From assembly GCA_028716765.1 (NCBI GenBank), contig JAQUPC010000074.1, positions 1 through 10,575 on the forward strand: a stretch of 10,575 bases of DNA. Reading direction: 5' to 3'. Under the pieces are notes generated by a model, which did no database searches, was not told the origin of the DNA, and was given only the letters and a program-made list of their open reading frames with translations. Positions 1 through 6,500 of this stretch are shown here, piece after piece. A program made the position numbers and the translations under genes. Position 1 is the stretch's first letter. Each line of letters begins with the position of its first letter. The DNA comes from Alphaproteobacteria bacterium (lineage in GTDB: Bacteria > Pseudomonadota > Alphaproteobacteria > UBA9219).

Positions 1-1617
1 AAAATCGTATTTGACGTAGTGGCCGAAGAAGTTTTCCAGAAACGCGGTGACGACACGGCCGCGGTCTTCGGGGATGAACCGCTTTTTGTCGATCCGCACG
101 TAATGGCGATCCTGCAAAACCTGCATGATGCTGGCGTAAGTCGAGGGGCGGCCGATGCCGAGCTCCTCGAGCCGTTTGACGAGGCTGGCTTCGGAATAGC
201 GCGGCGGCGGCTGAGTAAAGTGCTGCTCGGGCTTCAATTCCTTTTTCGTCAGCGCGTCTTTTTCCTTAAGGGGCGGCAGGCGCGATTCACCGGATCCGGC
301 GTCGGCTGTGTCGTCCTCGTCGCGGTCGTCGCGGTAAACGCGGAACCAGCCGTCGAAAACGACGGTCGATCCGTTGGCGCGGAAAACCGCCTTTTTGCCG
401 TCTCCGGCGATGTCCACCGCCACTTGATCCAGAACGGCACTGGCCATCTGCGAGGCCATCGTGCGCTGCCAGATAAGCGTGTAAAGGCGCAGGCTGTCGG
501 GGTCGAGATGCTTGGCAACCTGCTCGGGACGCCGGTGCATGTCCGTGGGCCGGATGGCCTCATGCGCTTCCTGCGCATTCTTGGCCGTCGATTTATACAT
601 GCGCGGCGAAGCGGGCAGGTAATCCTTACCGAAATCCTTGACGATGACATCGCGCGCGCCGTGCACGGCTTCGGTCGACAGGGAAACGCCGTCGGTACGC
701 ATGTAGGTGATGAGACCGACAGTCTCGCCGCCGATGTCCACGCCTTCGTAAAGGCTCTGGGCGATCCGCATCGTGCGCGTCGCGCCAAGGCCAAGCTTGC
801 GCGAAGCCTCTTGTTGCAAGGTCGATGTCGTGAAAGGCGGGTAGGGGTTGCGCTTGCTCTGTTTCTTCTCGACCGAGGCGACTTGCCAGGAAAGCTGGTT
901 GAGAATGGAAAGAGCGGCTTGCGCCTCGGCTTCGGTTTGCAGCGCGAACTTATCAAGTTTCTTGCCGTCCAGATGCGTCAAGTGCGCCGGAACCATCCCG
1001 TTTAAGGCGGTCTTGAACAAGCCCTCGATCGTCCAGAACTCCTGCGCCCGGAACTTCTCGATTTCGGATTCGCGTTGGCAGATCAGGCGCAGCGCGACCG
1101 ATTGCACGCGTCCTGCCGATTTCGCGCCCGGCAGCTTGCGCCACAAAACAGGCGACAGCGAAAAGCCGACAAGAAAGTCCAGCGCGCGGCGCGCCATGTA
1201 GGCGTCCACCAGATCCTGATCGATATCGCGCGGATGGGCGATGGCGTCGAGAACAGTTTGTTTGGTGATCTCGTTGAACGTAACCCGATGAACGGGCGTT
1301 TTGTTCAAAACCTTTTTGCTGCGCAAGACTTCGAGGATGTGCCACGCGATCGCTTCGCCTTCACGGTCAGGGTCGGTGGCGAGATAGACGGCTTCGGCGC
1401 CCTTGGCGGCGGCGGCGATTTCTTTCACCGGCCTTTCGGCGCGGTCGCCCAGTTCCCAATCCATCGCGAAGTCTTCGTCCGGGCGCACGGAGCCGTCCTT
1501 CGGGGGCAAATCGCGTATATGCCCGATCGAAGCGATGACCGTGTAGTCCTTGCCAAGATATTTATTGATTGTCTTCGCCTTGGCGGGCGACTCGACGATC
1601 ACGACCTTTTGCGCCAC
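1..1617 (-). CDS. topA: DNA topoisomerase I (type IA), 3' part missing
   Basis: Relaxes negatively supercoiled DNA by cutting and rejoining one strand through a tyrosine-phosphate bond. The reverse strand reads open from a GTG at 1615-1617 to the window edge, 539 residues of a protein usually about 850-900 long. The Toprim domain begins at once with VVIVESPAKAKT (residues 5-16, acidic Glu9) and has the metal-binding DPDREGEAIAWH motif (Asp82, Asp84, Glu86). ARRALDFLVG (142-151) and SAGRVQS (167-173) follow, then the active-site motif GLITYMRTDG with Tyr305. A short acidic stretch lies near 425-437. The C-terminal zinc-ribbon region would lie beyond the window. GTG is the best start: it gives the standard TopA N-terminus and has AAGG seven bases upstream. 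It begins 21 bases after the dprA stop, so the two genes are probably co-transcribed. Identification is secure. Confidence 0.97.
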   Translation of the reverse strand, partial: MAQKVVIVESPAKAKTINKYLGKDYTVIASIGHIRDLPPKDGSVRPDEDFAMDWELGDRAERPVKEIAAAAKGAEAVYLATDPDREGEAIAWHILEVLRSKKVLNKTPVHRVTFNEITKQTVLDAIAHPRDIDQDLVDAYMARRALDFLVGFSLSPVLWRKLPGAKSAGRVQSVALRLICQRESEIEKFRAQEFWTIEGLFKTALNGMVPAHLTHLDGKKLDKFALQTEAEAQAALSILNQLSWQVASVEKKQSKRNPYPPFTTSTLQQEASRKLGLGATRTMRIAQSLYEGVDIGGETVGLITYMRTDGVSLSTEAVHGARDVIVKDFGKDYLPASPRMYKSTAKNAQEAHEAIRPTDMHRRPEQVAKHLDPDSLRLYTLIWQRTMASQMASAVLDQVAVDIAGDGKKAVFRANGSTVVFDGWFRVYRDDRDEDDTADAGSGESRLPPLKEKDALTKKELKPEQHFTQPPPRYSEASLVKRLEELGIGRPSTYASIMQVLQDRHYVRIDKKRFIPEDRGRVVTAFLENFFGHYVKYDF

Positions 1618-1638
1618 GAATTGCCTTTTTTCAGTAAT

Positions 1639-2751
1639 TCAAAGGACCAGCGCCACCATATGGCCCGGCTGGCGTTCAAGCCGTCCGGCCAGTTCGAGTT
1701 CCAAGAGAATTGTCAGAACCGGGGCGGGGGACATTTGGCATTGCCGGATCAATTCGTCAACCGAAACCGGAGAAGGGCTTAAATTCTCTAGGATTTTTGC
1801 CCTTGCAGCATCCATCTCACGCTCGTCGAAGGCGTCAAAAGGAGGTTCTTCAAAACCGGACGCGCTTGAGAATAAGGGTGAAAGCGCATGAATATGGTTC
1901 AGCACGTCCGCTGCGTTTTCAGTTAATACGGCCCCCTGACGCAGCAAATCGTTCGTGCCGTTTGCGCGCGGGTCGAGTGGCGAGCCCGGAACGGCGAAGA
2001 CCTCGCGCCCTTGCTCAAGCGCGAGTCGAGCGGTTATGAGCGAACCGGATTGCTTTGCGGCTTCCACGACAATTACGCCGAGGCTCAGGCCGGAAATGAG
2101 CCTGTTGCGGCGCGGAAACAACTGGGCGCGCGGCTCGCACCCCATGGGCTGGTCCGAAAGGACGGCGCCGCCGCCGTTGATGATCTTCTCATAAAGTCCC
2201 CGGTTCTCTTCGGGGTAAACGACATCCGCGCCTCCCGCCAGAACGGCCACGGTTCCAGTCGCTAAAGAAGCCTGATGCGCGGCGGTGTCGATGCCGCGTG
2301 CCATCCCGGAAATGATGATGAGCCCTTCACGGCCAAGATCGTGCGCAAGCCGTTCAGCCATCTTGCGGCCGTTGAGAGAAGCGTTGCGCGCGCCGACGAT
2401 GCCGATGCCGCGTTTATTTAGAACTTCGCTTTGCCCGAAAACGGCCAGAACGGGCGGCGCGTCTTCAATGGCGGCAAGAGCCTCGGGATAGTCCGGCTCG
2501 CATAGAGCGATGAAACGGCCATTCCTGCTCTCGAGCGCGGCGATTTCGTCGTCGATTTTTGAATGCGGGGGAGGCGAGGGGGTGCGTTTCGTGCCGCCGC
2601 GCCTTGCCAGATCGGGCAAAGCTTCCAAAGCGGCTTTTGCGGATCCAAAACGCCGTAGCAGCTGCCGGAACGTTATAGGGCCAACCTGCTCCGTGCGTGC
2701 AAGCCTCAGCCAGTCGCGCCGCTCAGCGGGGCTAAGCGGACGGTTTTTCAT
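1639..2751 (-). CDS. dprA: DNA-processing protein DprA (Smf), RecA loader
   Basis: DprA binds incoming single-stranded DNA during natural transformation and loads RecA on it; the gene is also kept by many bacteria not known to be competent. The 370-residue product has a helical N-terminal segment (about 1-65). A Rossmann-like domain follows with IGIVGARNAS (116-125), SGMARGID (148-155), GGADVVYP (173-180) and FPRRNRLISG (212-221), all hallmark motifs. A C-terminal winged-helix-like segment (about 314-370) contains the VSVDELIRQC helix. The ATG at 2749-2751 gives a normal family length. The same frame stays open upstream to 2886, but those extra 45 residues are plsY sequence in another frame and look unlike DprA. 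The gene overlaps the end of plsY by 20 bases and is followed by topA after 21, which suggests translational coupling. The purine run AAAAAAGAG before the ATG is a close-spaced, modest ribosome binding site. Confidence 0.95.
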   Translation of the reverse strand: MKNRPLSPAERRDWLRLARTEQVGPITFRQLLRRFGSAKAALEALPDLARRGGTKRTPSPPPHSKIDDEIAALESRNGRFIALCEPDYPEALAAIEDAPPVLAVFGQSEVLNKRGIGIVGARNASLNGRKMAERLAHDLGREGLIIISGMARGIDTAAHQASLATGTVAVLAGGADVVYPEENRGLYEKIINGGGAVLSDQPMGCEPRAQLFPRRNRLISGLSLGVIVVEAAKQSGSLITARLALEQGREVFAVPGSPLDPRANGTNDLLRQGAVLTENAADVLNHIHALSPLFSSASGFEEPPFDAFDEREMDAARAKILENLSPSPVSVDELIRQCQMSPAPVLTILLELELAGRLERQPGHMVALVL

Positions 2752-3334
2752 GCTCTTTTTTCTGGCCGATTTTCGGTTCTGTATGTTCTTTAAGGCGTTT
2801 GATGTTGGTCTTGTGCCGGATGAAGACAAGAACGACGAGAACGGCCGTAAGCCAAAGAACGCCGCTATAACCGAAGGCAAACGCAAACGCGGGCGAGAAC
2901 CCTATGGAAACAAGCGCCGCCAGCGAGGAATAGCGGAACAGGAAAGCGGCAAGAAGCCAGAGCGCCATCGACGCGAGCCCGACGGGCCATGCAACGGCCA
3001 ATAGGACGCCAAACGACGTTGCCACGCCCTTTCCGCCCTTAAAACGGAGCCAAACGGGGTGTATATGTCCGATTAGGGCCGCCAAACCGGCCAGTTCACC
3101 TATGCCGGGGTAAAAATAGTCCGCCAGGCATACGGCAAGAGCGCCCTTGCCGCCGTCAAGCAATAATGTGAGTAAAGCCAAATGTTTACGGCCAGTTCTT
3201 AAGACATTGGTTGCGCCAATGTTGCCTGACCCTATATGACGGATATCGCCAAGCTTCGCGGCCTTTGCCAGCACCCAGCCGAACGGAATGCTTCCAAGGA
3301 TATACGCGAGGACAATGACGGTGACGAAGTTCAT
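2732..3334 (-). CDS. plsY: Glycerol-3-phosphate acyltransferase PlsY
   Basis: Inner-membrane enzyme that moves an acyl group from acyl-phosphate to glycerol-3-phosphate, making lysophosphatidic acid, the first step of phospholipid synthesis; its partner PlsX makes the acyl-phosphate elsewhere. The 200-residue product has about five hydrophobic segments and the three family motifs: GSGNIGATNVLR near residue 35, GHIHPVWLRFKGGKGVAT near 88-105, and RHKTNIKRL near the C-terminus. DGGKG lies after motif 1. The tail is rich in Lys and Glu. I start at the ATG at 3332-3334 (MNFVTVIVLAYILGSIPFG, typical for PlsY). A TTG four codons upstream at 3346 is possible but has no ribosome binding site. The stop lies 20 bases inside dprA. 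Upstream is an inverted-repeat element rather than a gene. Confidence 0.96.
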   Translation of the reverse strand: MNFVTVIVLAYILGSIPFGWVLAKAAKLGDIRHIGSGNIGATNVLRTGRKHLALLTLLLDGGKGALAVCLADYFYPGIGELAGLAALIGHIHPVWLRFKGGKGVATSFGVLLAVAWPVGLASMALWLLAAFLFRYSSLAALVSIGFSPAFAFAFGYSGVLWLTAVLVVLVFIRHKTNIKRLKEHTEPKIGQKKEHEKPSA

Positions 3335-3363
3335 GCTTTTTCCCAAAGGTTGGCGAACCTAGA

Positions 3364-3442
3364 CGTCATCGCGAGCCGCCAAAGGCGGCGTGGCGATCCA
3401 GATTCTGGATTGCTTCGCTTCCGTTGGTCGCTCGCAATGACG
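3364..3442. repeat. 79-base palindromic intergenic element
   Basis: Two 38-base arms (3364-3401 and 3405-3442) are inverted copies around a 3-base centre ATT; aligning one arm with the reverse complement of the other gives 29 matches in 38. The ends are CGTCATCGCGAGC and GCTCGCAATGACG, one mismatch in 13. The centre is a perfect ATCCAG-ATT-CTGGAT, and the left arm holds its own small hairpin GCCGCC-AAA-GGCGGC (3375-3389). It fills most of the space between the pyrB stop and plsY. From memory it resembles a family of small mobile palindromes with CGTCATTGCGAG ends and an AATCCAG core, scattered through many bacterial genomes including Rickettsiales. No second copy lies in this window, and I see no flanking direct repeat. 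As RNA it could fold into one long stem and affect pyrB-plsY read-through or mRNA stability. Confidence 0.85.
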
Positions 3443-3462
3443 CGGTTAATTCGGCCATTGTT

Positions 3463-4398
3463 CTATCCCATTGCACTCAACAACAAATCCAGACACGCCA
3501 TGCGGACGGCCACGCCCATTTCGACTTGCTCGAAGAAAACGCTGTATTTCGCATCGTCGGCCAACTCATCCGTGATCTCGACGCCACGATTCATGGGCAA
3601 GGGGTGCGTAATAATAACGTCCGGCTTGGCCGCCTTCAGCTTGGCGTGATTAAGGCCGTATTGCTTATGGTATTCGGCCACCGACATCGTGAACTCACTG
3701 CCAGTCAGGCGTTCATTCTGAATGCGCAGCATTGCGACGACATCGGCATCCTGCAAAGCCTCTTCCATCGTCAGGCAAGCCGTGACGCCAAGAGACCCCA
3801 GGTCTTTGGGAATGAACTGGGGGGGCGTGAAGATTTTGAACTCCGCGCCGAATTTCTTGAACAGGCGGATGTTCGATCGCGCCACGCGGCTGTGTTCAAC
3901 ATCGCCGCAAATGGCGATCTTGAGACCTTCTAAACGTCCCTTGTGACGCCGGATCGTCAAGGCATCCAGAAGCGCCTGCGTCGGATGCGCGTTCGAGCCG
4001 TCGCCTGCGTTCAGGATCGAAGCCTGAACGTGCCTTGAGACAAATTCCGGCGCGCCGTTTTCCTGATGCCGGATGACGATGGCATCGGCCTGCATCGCGT
4101 CGATGACGCGCATGGTATCGAGCAGCGTCTCGCCCTTGTTGATAGAACTAAGCGCAGCATTGAAGTTGACAACGTCCGCCCCAAGCCGCTTCGCCGCGAT
4201 CTCGAACGACGTGCGCGTGCGGGTTGAGGACTCAAGGAACATATTGACGACGGTTTTTCCCGCCAGCTTGTCGATCTTTTTGTCCGGCGAACGGTTTTGT
4301 TCGGCGTAGCGGTCGGCCAGATTGAGAACGGTCAGGATGTCGGAGGGGGAAAGCTGCTCGATATCAAGCAGATGGCGGTGCGAGAAAGGGATTGTCAT
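3463..4398 (-). CDS. pyrB: Aspartate carbamoyltransferase catalytic subunit
   Basis: Joins carbamoyl phosphate and L-aspartate to give N-carbamoyl-aspartate, the committed step of pyrimidine synthesis. The 311-residue product is full length for the catalytic chain. The carbamoyl-phosphate loop FLESSTRTRTSF (54-65) contains Ser58-Thr59-Arg60-Thr61. Arg110, HPTQ (138-141), ICGDVEHSRVARSN (163-176, with Arg171), LRIQNER (224-230) and HPLPMNRG (265-272) are all present, so every expected active-site residue visible to me is intact. The ATG at 4396-4398 gives the normal N-terminus MTIPFSHRHLL; the ribosome binding site is weak. No pyrI regulatory gene is seen, and pyrC, often the next gene in relatives, is absent here. 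A small possible gene ends 44 bases upstream. Confidence 0.97.
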   Translation of the reverse strand: MTIPFSHRHLLDIEQLSPSDILTVLNLADRYAEQNRSPDKKIDKLAGKTVVNMFLESSTRTRTSFEIAAKRLGADVVNFNAALSSINKGETLLDTMRVIDAMQADAIVIRHQENGAPEFVSRHVQASILNAGDGSNAHPTQALLDALTIRRHKGRLEGLKIAICGDVEHSRVARSNIRLFKKFGAEFKIFTPPQFIPKDLGSLGVTACLTMEEALQDADVVAMLRIQNERLTGSEFTMSVAEYHKQYGLNHAKLKAAKPDVIITHPLPMNRGVEITDELADDAKYSVFFEQVEMGVAVRMACLDLLLSAMG

Positions 4399-4442
4399 GA
4401 GACAAGGACTATAGATAATCCCGCTTCAATGACAATGGGAAA

Positions 4443-4697
4443 TTATCGAGGTTTTCCCGTGAATGGCGAGCGCGGGCTTCGGTTCAGGTTTTGAGAACGG
4501 AGCGGCGTTTTGGGGGATGGTTGCCGGAATCGGCTTTTTACGCCGCCCCCGTACTGCGGGTTTAACGCTTCTGCCGCTGTTTTCGGTGGAGTCAATTTCA
4601 AATCTTTTTGAAGCCTGCTCAAACTAACTTCGATGCCGGATTGGGCAAGAAGATATTCAAGCGAAAGATCGCCAACGACAAGTATTTTGCGAGACAT
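4443..4697 (-). CDS. Possible small protein of unknown function
   Basis: I do not recognise this 84-residue reading frame. It starts at the ATG at 4695-4697, with AAAAGGA about 11 bases upstream, and ends with TAA 44 bases before pyrB. The first half looks protein-like: MSRKILVVGDLSLEYLLAQS resembles a first beta strand and helix of a nucleotide- or sugar-binding fold, then a charged helix. The second half is rich in Pro, Ser, Arg and Lys and looks disordered. It has no Cys, signal peptide or membrane segment. In its favour are its place at the head of a leftward gene string and a divergent spacer of 116 bases to mrp. Against it are the low-complexity tail and lack of a known family. It might be a decayed remnant of a larger gene. 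If it is not coding, 4399-4813 is a 415-base intergenic region. Confidence 0.38.
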   Translation of the reverse strand: MSRKILVVGDLSLEYLLAQSGIEVSLSRLQKDLKLTPPKTAAEALNPQYGGGVKSRFRQPSPKTPLRSQNLNRSPRSPFTGKPR

Positions 4698-4727
4698 AAA
4701 TGCATGTATCCTTTTCAAAAGACTGTC

Positions 4728-4733
4728 TATAAT
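4728..4733 (+). promoter_or_regulatory. Possible -10 box for mrp
   Basis: A perfect TATAAT, preceded two bases earlier by TG, lies in the AT-richer spacer between the small leftward ORF and mrp. A transcript would start near 4740, giving an mrp leader of about 74 bases. No good -35 hexamer is seen 16-18 bases upstream, so this rests on the -10 alone. A weak opposite-strand candidate (TTGCTA, 17-base spacer, TAGCAT) could serve the leftward ORF. Confidence 0.3.
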
Positions 4734-4813
4734 GCTATCGTGTGCCACAATGGATAGCAAATAAAACCTGATGACAGCTTGCGCCGCAGCGCGCGTCTTG
4801 TTAAGGCGTTGGC

Positions 4814-5620
4814 ATGACATGTCCTCTTATAAACCAAGACAAACCCCCGCTTCTGGAAAATGTCCGTTATATCGTCGCCGTCGCATCGGGCAAGGGTGGC
4901 GTGGGCAAATCGACCGTGGCCGTAAATCTGGCCGTAGCGCTGGCTATGGAAGGGCGCAAGACAGGGTTGCTGGATGCCGATATTTACGGCCCTTCGATCC
5001 CGCGCATGCTGGCTTTGAAGGAAAAGCCGCAACTCGGCGGCGACGACAGGCTATTGCCTCTCGAACGCGACGGGCTAAAGGTTCTGTCGATTGGCAATCT
5101 GGTTCCCGAAGAAGCGCCGATGATCTGGCGCGGCCCAATGGTGCACGGCGCTATCCGGCAATTGCTGTCCGACGTCGCCTGGGGCGAACTTGACGTACTC
5201 GTCGTCGACATGCCGCCCGGCACCGGCGACGCGCCGTTGACTCTGGCGCAGCTTGTGCCGCTGGCAGGCGCGGTGATCGTCTCGACCCCGCAGGACGTGG
5301 CGCTGGCGGATGCCCGAAAAGCCATCGGATTGTTCGAGAAGCTTGACGTGCCGATCCTCGGCATTATCGAGAACATGAGCGTGTTCGTATGTCCCCATTG
5401 CGGCGGTCAAAGCGATATTTTCGGCCACGGGGGCGCGCGGGCGGAAGCGGAGCGGCTTGGCGTGCCCTTGCTGGGCGAAATCCCGCTCGATCCGGCGATA
5501 CGCGAAACGTCGGACGCCGGAACGCCAATTGTTAAAGCCCGTCCGGAGAGCGCACAGTCCGGAATCTATCGCGACATGGCCCGGAAGCTTTGGACGGCGC
5601 TTGCAACAGTTCAGGTATAG
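4814..5620 (+). CDS. mrp: Mrp/ApbC-type iron-sulfur cluster carrier ATPase
   Basis: Cytosolic P-loop ATPase that holds a [4Fe-4S] cluster between two subunits and passes it to target enzymes. The 268-residue product has the deviant Walker A GKGGVGKST (26-34), the Mrp signature LDADIYGPSIPRM (53-65), a DVLVVDMPPGTGD segment (127-139, Walker B region) and the cluster-binding Cys193-Pro-His-Cys196. Many Mrp proteins are about 350 residues or more because of an N-terminal MIP18/DUF59 domain. Here only about 18 residues precede the ATPase domain and no DUF59-coding frame lies upstream, so this is the short form. The ATG at 4814 has AAGG seven bases upstream. It stands alone: divergent from the small leftward ORF and tail to tail with the next gene, with 4 bases between stops. 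Confidence 0.95.
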   Translation: MTCPLINQDKPPLLENVRYIVAVASGKGGVGKSTVAVNLAVALAMEGRKTGLLDADIYGPSIPRMLALKEKPQLGGDDRLLPLERDGLKVLSIGNLVPEEAPMIWRGPMVHGAIRQLLSDVAWGELDVLVVDMPPGTGDAPLTLAQLVPLAGAVIVSTPQDVALADARKAIGLFEKLDVPILGIIENMSVFVCPHCGGQSDIFGHGGARAEAERLGVPLLGEIPLDPAIRETSDAGTPIVKARPESAQSGIYRDMARKLWTALATVQV

Positions 5621-5624
5621 TCCG

Positions 5625-5999
5625 CTACCGCCCGTACGGCGTAACGGGTGGAAACAGGCTGTTGCTGACGCCCGAGGCCTGATCGTAGACTTCCTGAATC
5701 ATAACGCGCAATTTCACGCGGAGCGCCATGCGTTCCTGCACGGCCTTCGGCAGGTCGGTCAGCTTTAAGACGTTCTTTTTCAAAAGCGCCATAACGACGT
5801 CTTCGACGGCGCGCGACATCTCCATGTCGGTACGGCGCAGTTCCGACAGCGCTTCTTCGATTTTCTTAGGATCTTGCCCGTTGCTTTTCAGAAACTCTTG
5901 CAAGTCCCGATGGTCGTATGGCAAGACTTCGGCGCCATGCAGGGCGCGGGCGCTAACGCGGCTTACCTTGCCGTCGGGATCGCGTAGTACGAAGGGCAT
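5625..5999 (-). CDS. Small conserved protein, function unknown
   Basis: A 124-residue soluble protein without signal peptide or membrane segments. The start MPFVLRDPDGKV, then ALHGAEVLPYDHRDLQEFL and a helical C-terminal half with MSRAVEDVVMALLKKNVLKLTDLP, match from memory a small proteobacterial family often labelled 'tryptophan synthase subunit beta like'. That label is not supported: the protein is less than a third of TrpB length and shows no pyridoxal-phosphate lysine motif or glycine-rich phosphate loop. Acidic and basic helices suggest a small helical partner protein, which is inference. The ATG at 5997-5999 has GGTGGA five bases upstream. The gene runs tail to tail with mrp and diverges from gapR, so it is transcribed alone, from a promoter between about 6000 and 6060 that I could not pin down. 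Confidence 0.8.
   Translation of the reverse strand: MPFVLRDPDGKVSRVSARALHGAEVLPYDHRDLQEFLKSNGQDPKKIEEALSELRRTDMEMSRAVEDVVMALLKKNVLKLTDLPKAVQERMALRVKLRVMIQEVYDQASGVSNSLFPPVTPYGR
5628..5651. terminator. Possible hairpin at the convergent gene ends
   Basis: CCGCCCGT (5628-5635) pairs with ACGGGTGG (5644-5651) across an 8-base loop, with one G-U wobble on the top strand. It sits at the tail-to-tail junction, 8 bases after the mrp stop and just inside the end of the leftward gene. It could stop rightward transcripts, but no T run follows on either strand, so an intrinsic terminator is doubtful. Confidence 0.25.
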
Positions 6000-6076
6000 T
6001 AGAGTCCACCAAGTTCATAGTTGGCCAAATCAAGCCTCCTATTTTATAGGCCGATTCTTGCCTATTTGTTAATGCC

Positions 6077-6130
6077 CGGCGTTAGCCGATAAAAAGGTTC
6101 ACCTTTTCGGCTTTCTGCATTAGAAAGCCG
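6077..6130 (+). promoter_or_regulatory. Chained hairpins in the gapR leader
   Basis: Three complementary blocks share strands. CGGC-GTTA-GCCG spans 6077-6088. GCCGA (6085-6089) plus AAAGGT pairs with ACCTTT plus TCGGC (ending 6111), with a 3-base bulge on the left side. CGGCTTTCT (6108-6116) pairs perfectly with AGAAAGCCG (6122-6130) around GCATT. Because neighbouring hairpins use the same GCCG or CGGC blocks, they cannot all form at once. The last lies 18 bases before the AAGGAG of gapR. The arrangement looks like a switchable leader, or an operator for a dimeric protein; no T run follows, so it is not a classic terminator. Confidence 0.5.
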
Positions 6131-6164
6131 CATTCCGACAGTTGAAACAAGGAGTAAAAAACTT

Positions 6165-6416
6165 ATGAAGGGTACAGGGGGAGAGGTTTCCAGCGAGCGT
6201 CTGCGTTCATTTATCAAACGCATCGAGAAGCTTGAGGAAGACAAGGCGGCCGTTCTCGAGGATTTGCGCGACGTTTACGCCGAAGCCAAAGGCACAGGAT
6301 TCGATGCCCGCATTATCCGCCAGATCGTCAGGCTGCGCAAAATGGAATCGGAAAAAAGGCGCGAACAGGAAGAACTGCTGGATCTCTATAAATCCGCGCT
6401 GGGCATGGAAGCTTGA
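6165..6416 (+). CDS. gapR: GapR-family nucleoid-associated protein (DUF2312)
   Basis: GapR, known from Caulobacter, is a small essential-to-important DNA-binding protein that clamps overtwisted, positively supercoiled DNA ahead of polymerases and forks and stimulates type II topoisomerases. This 83-residue copy has the family pattern throughout: LRSFIKRIEKLEEDKAAVLE (a long coiled-coil helix, about 13-32), then the signature DVYAEAKGTGFDARIIRQIVRLRK (36-59), and a charged C-terminal helix ending LLDLYKSALGM. The N-terminus is shorter than in Caulobacter, but the fold region is complete. The ATG at 6165 is supported by a strong AAGGAG (6149-6154), 10 bases away. Unusual stem-loops precede it. 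The next gene starts 84 bases downstream, so joint transcription is possible but not shown. Confidence 0.94.
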   Translation: MKGTGGEVSSERLRSFIKRIEKLEEDKAAVLEDLRDVYAEAKGTGFDARIIRQIVRLRKMESEKRREQEELLDLYKSALGMEA

Positions 6417-6500
6417 TGCGCATGGCGCATAACCAGCGGCAATGACACGCCGATATTTCCGCGCCAAAGTCTTCCGGTCACACCAAAGGATCGATTGAAT

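Noticed and set aside
19..1782. Long plus-strand reading frames opposite topA (19-1005 and 1075-1782)
   Set aside because: The minus strand here encodes an unmistakable TopA with all motifs. The plus-strand frames give arginine- and valine-rich sequence without family features, as expected opposite GC-rich coding DNA.
2752..2886. A 45-residue N-terminal extension of DprA
   Set aside because: These bases encode the C-terminal part of PlsY in its own frame. The extension resembles nothing in DprA, and the ATG at 2751 gives normal length.
3722..3946. Plus-strand small frames opposite pyrB (also 4073-4309)
   Set aside because: They are antisense shadows of a fully conserved PyrB, with no ribosome binding site or family similarity.
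6038..6050. Palindrome CCTAT-TTT-ATAGG as an operator between the divergent genes
   Set aside because: Five-base arms are too short to stand out in an AT-rich spacer, and no matching site is seen elsewhere in the window.
6416..6430. Inverted repeat ATGCGC-ATG-GCGCAT right after the gapR stop, as a terminator
   Set aside because: The stem is only six bases, the loop three, and no T run follows. It is probably chance in GC-rich sequence.
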